Shown one piece after another: positions 4,825 through 5,290 of a DNA stretch of 5,290 nucleotides (its first letter is position 1; every line of letters begins with the position of its first letter). The position numbers were made by a program, and so were the translations under genes. Below the pieces are notes generated by a model. It was given only the letters and a program-made list of their open reading frames with translations, was not told the DNA's origin and did not search any database. This stretch comes from an uncultured Paracoccaceae bacterium (GTDB lineage: Bacteria; Pseudomonadota; Alphaproteobacteria; Rhodobacterales; Rhodobacteraceae): assembly GCA_938038825.1 (NCBI GenBank), contig CALHST010000023.1, positions 1-5,290 on the forward strand, given 5' to 3'.

Positions 4825-5289
4825 ATGACACAGACATGGAAATTGATCGCATTAAGCGCCGCTATTGCTCTTGGTGGAATGACGGTTGCGGATGCCAAAG
4901 GTGGACACGGTGGCCAAAAGCGGCCCGACTTCTCCGCACTGGATACCAACGGTGATGGTGAAATCACAAAAGCAGAGCTTGAAGCACGCGGGGCGGCACG
5001 ATTTGCCGAAGCTGATACAGACGGAAACGGCGTGCTTAGCAAAGATGAGCTTTTGGCGCGGATGCGCAAGGCCAACGAGAAACGGGTCGACCGGATTCTG
5101 GAGCGTTTGGATACAGACGACAACGGCAGCATTTCGCAGGCAGAAATGCAGGCAGCCCCAAGACGTGGTGGGGCGGATCGGCTGTTTGAGCGTGCTGATA
5201 CCGATGACAGTGGCACCATCACTAAAGAAGAGTTCGATACCGCCATGGCGCAACGTGGCAAACGCCACAAAAAACCGAAGTCTGAGTAA
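4825..5289 (+). CDS. Secreted EF-hand calcium-binding protein, four loops
   Basis: A 154-residue protein expected in the periplasm or outside the cell. Residues 1-24 form a signal peptide: basic start (K6), hydrophobic core LIALSAAIALGGMTV and a VADA cleavage motif. Four canonical 12-residue EF-hand loops follow: DTNGDGEITKAE (40-51), DTDGNGVLSKDE (64-75), DTDDNGSISQAE (96-107) and DTDDSGTITKEE (125-136). Each has D at position 1, D/N/S at 3 and 5, G at 6, I/L at 8 and E at 12, so all four should bind Ca2+. The loop starts are 24, 32 and 29 residues apart. The tail is very basic (KRHKKPK). The partner or process is unknown; in related bacteria such genes can sit near sigma-factor/anti-sigma pairs, but the window ends one base after the stop, so the downstream gene is not seen. 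The family is confident; the role is unknown. Confidence 0.92.
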   Translation: MTQTWKLIALSAAIALGGMTVADAKGGHGGQKRPDFSALDTNGDGEITKAELEARGAARFAEADTDGNGVLSKDELLARMRKANEKRVDRILERLDTDDNGSISQAEMQAAPRRGGADRLFERADTDDSGTITKEEFDTAMAQRGKRHKKPKSE

Positions 5290-5290
5290 T

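Noticed and set aside
4758..5270. Minus-strand open frames opposite the EF-hand gene
   Set aside because: They are Ser-rich mirrors of the EF-hand repeats; the plus strand has the signal peptide, four loops and a strong ribosome site.

Overview
The window looks like chromosomal DNA from an alphaproteobacterium, most likely of the Rhodobacterales/Roseobacter group. This rests on the moderately high GC, the protein flavour (a desaturase with three histidine boxes, a DUF983 protein beside a Nudix hydrolase, a secreted EF-hand protein) and the weak or absent Shine-Dalgarno sites at some starts. No rRNA, tRNA, CRISPR array, insertion sequence or phage gene was seen. Coding density is high and all six frames that look real are intact; a seventh gene is cut by the left edge.

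Left part (1-1518, minus strand): the N-terminal 167 residues of an iron-sulfur L-serine ammonia-lyase run off the left edge. Upstream of it, in the same direction, is a 294-residue XRE-type DNA-binding regulator with a long C-terminal region I cannot name. A strong 8-bp hairpin lies inside the last codons of the regulator gene.

Centre (1519-3466, plus strand): a compact divergent control region of 107 bp separates the regulator from a membrane fatty-acid desaturase. A 10-TM EamA/DMT transporter follows the desaturase after only 14 nt, so the two probably form one transcript. The control region holds a perfect 12-bp palindrome that overlaps the regulator's likely -10 box and lies just upstream of the desaturase's likely -35 box. 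It also holds two small hairpins in the desaturase leader, the second abutting the GGAGG ribosome site. The simplest reading is a self-regulated lipid-desaturation module with an added exporter or permease. That combination is the best candidate here for something not yet described, but the function is inference.

Right part (3490-5289): a minus-strand pair, DUF983 zinc-ribbon membrane protein then Nudix hydrolase, converges on the transporter gene. The Nudix box is split by an insertion of about 29 residues, as in NUDT19-type enzymes. Divergent from this pair is a plus-strand gene for a secreted protein with four canonical EF-hand loops. Its leader contains a near-perfect 26-nt inverted repeat just before the ribosome site. 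The spacing of the EF loops is irregular.
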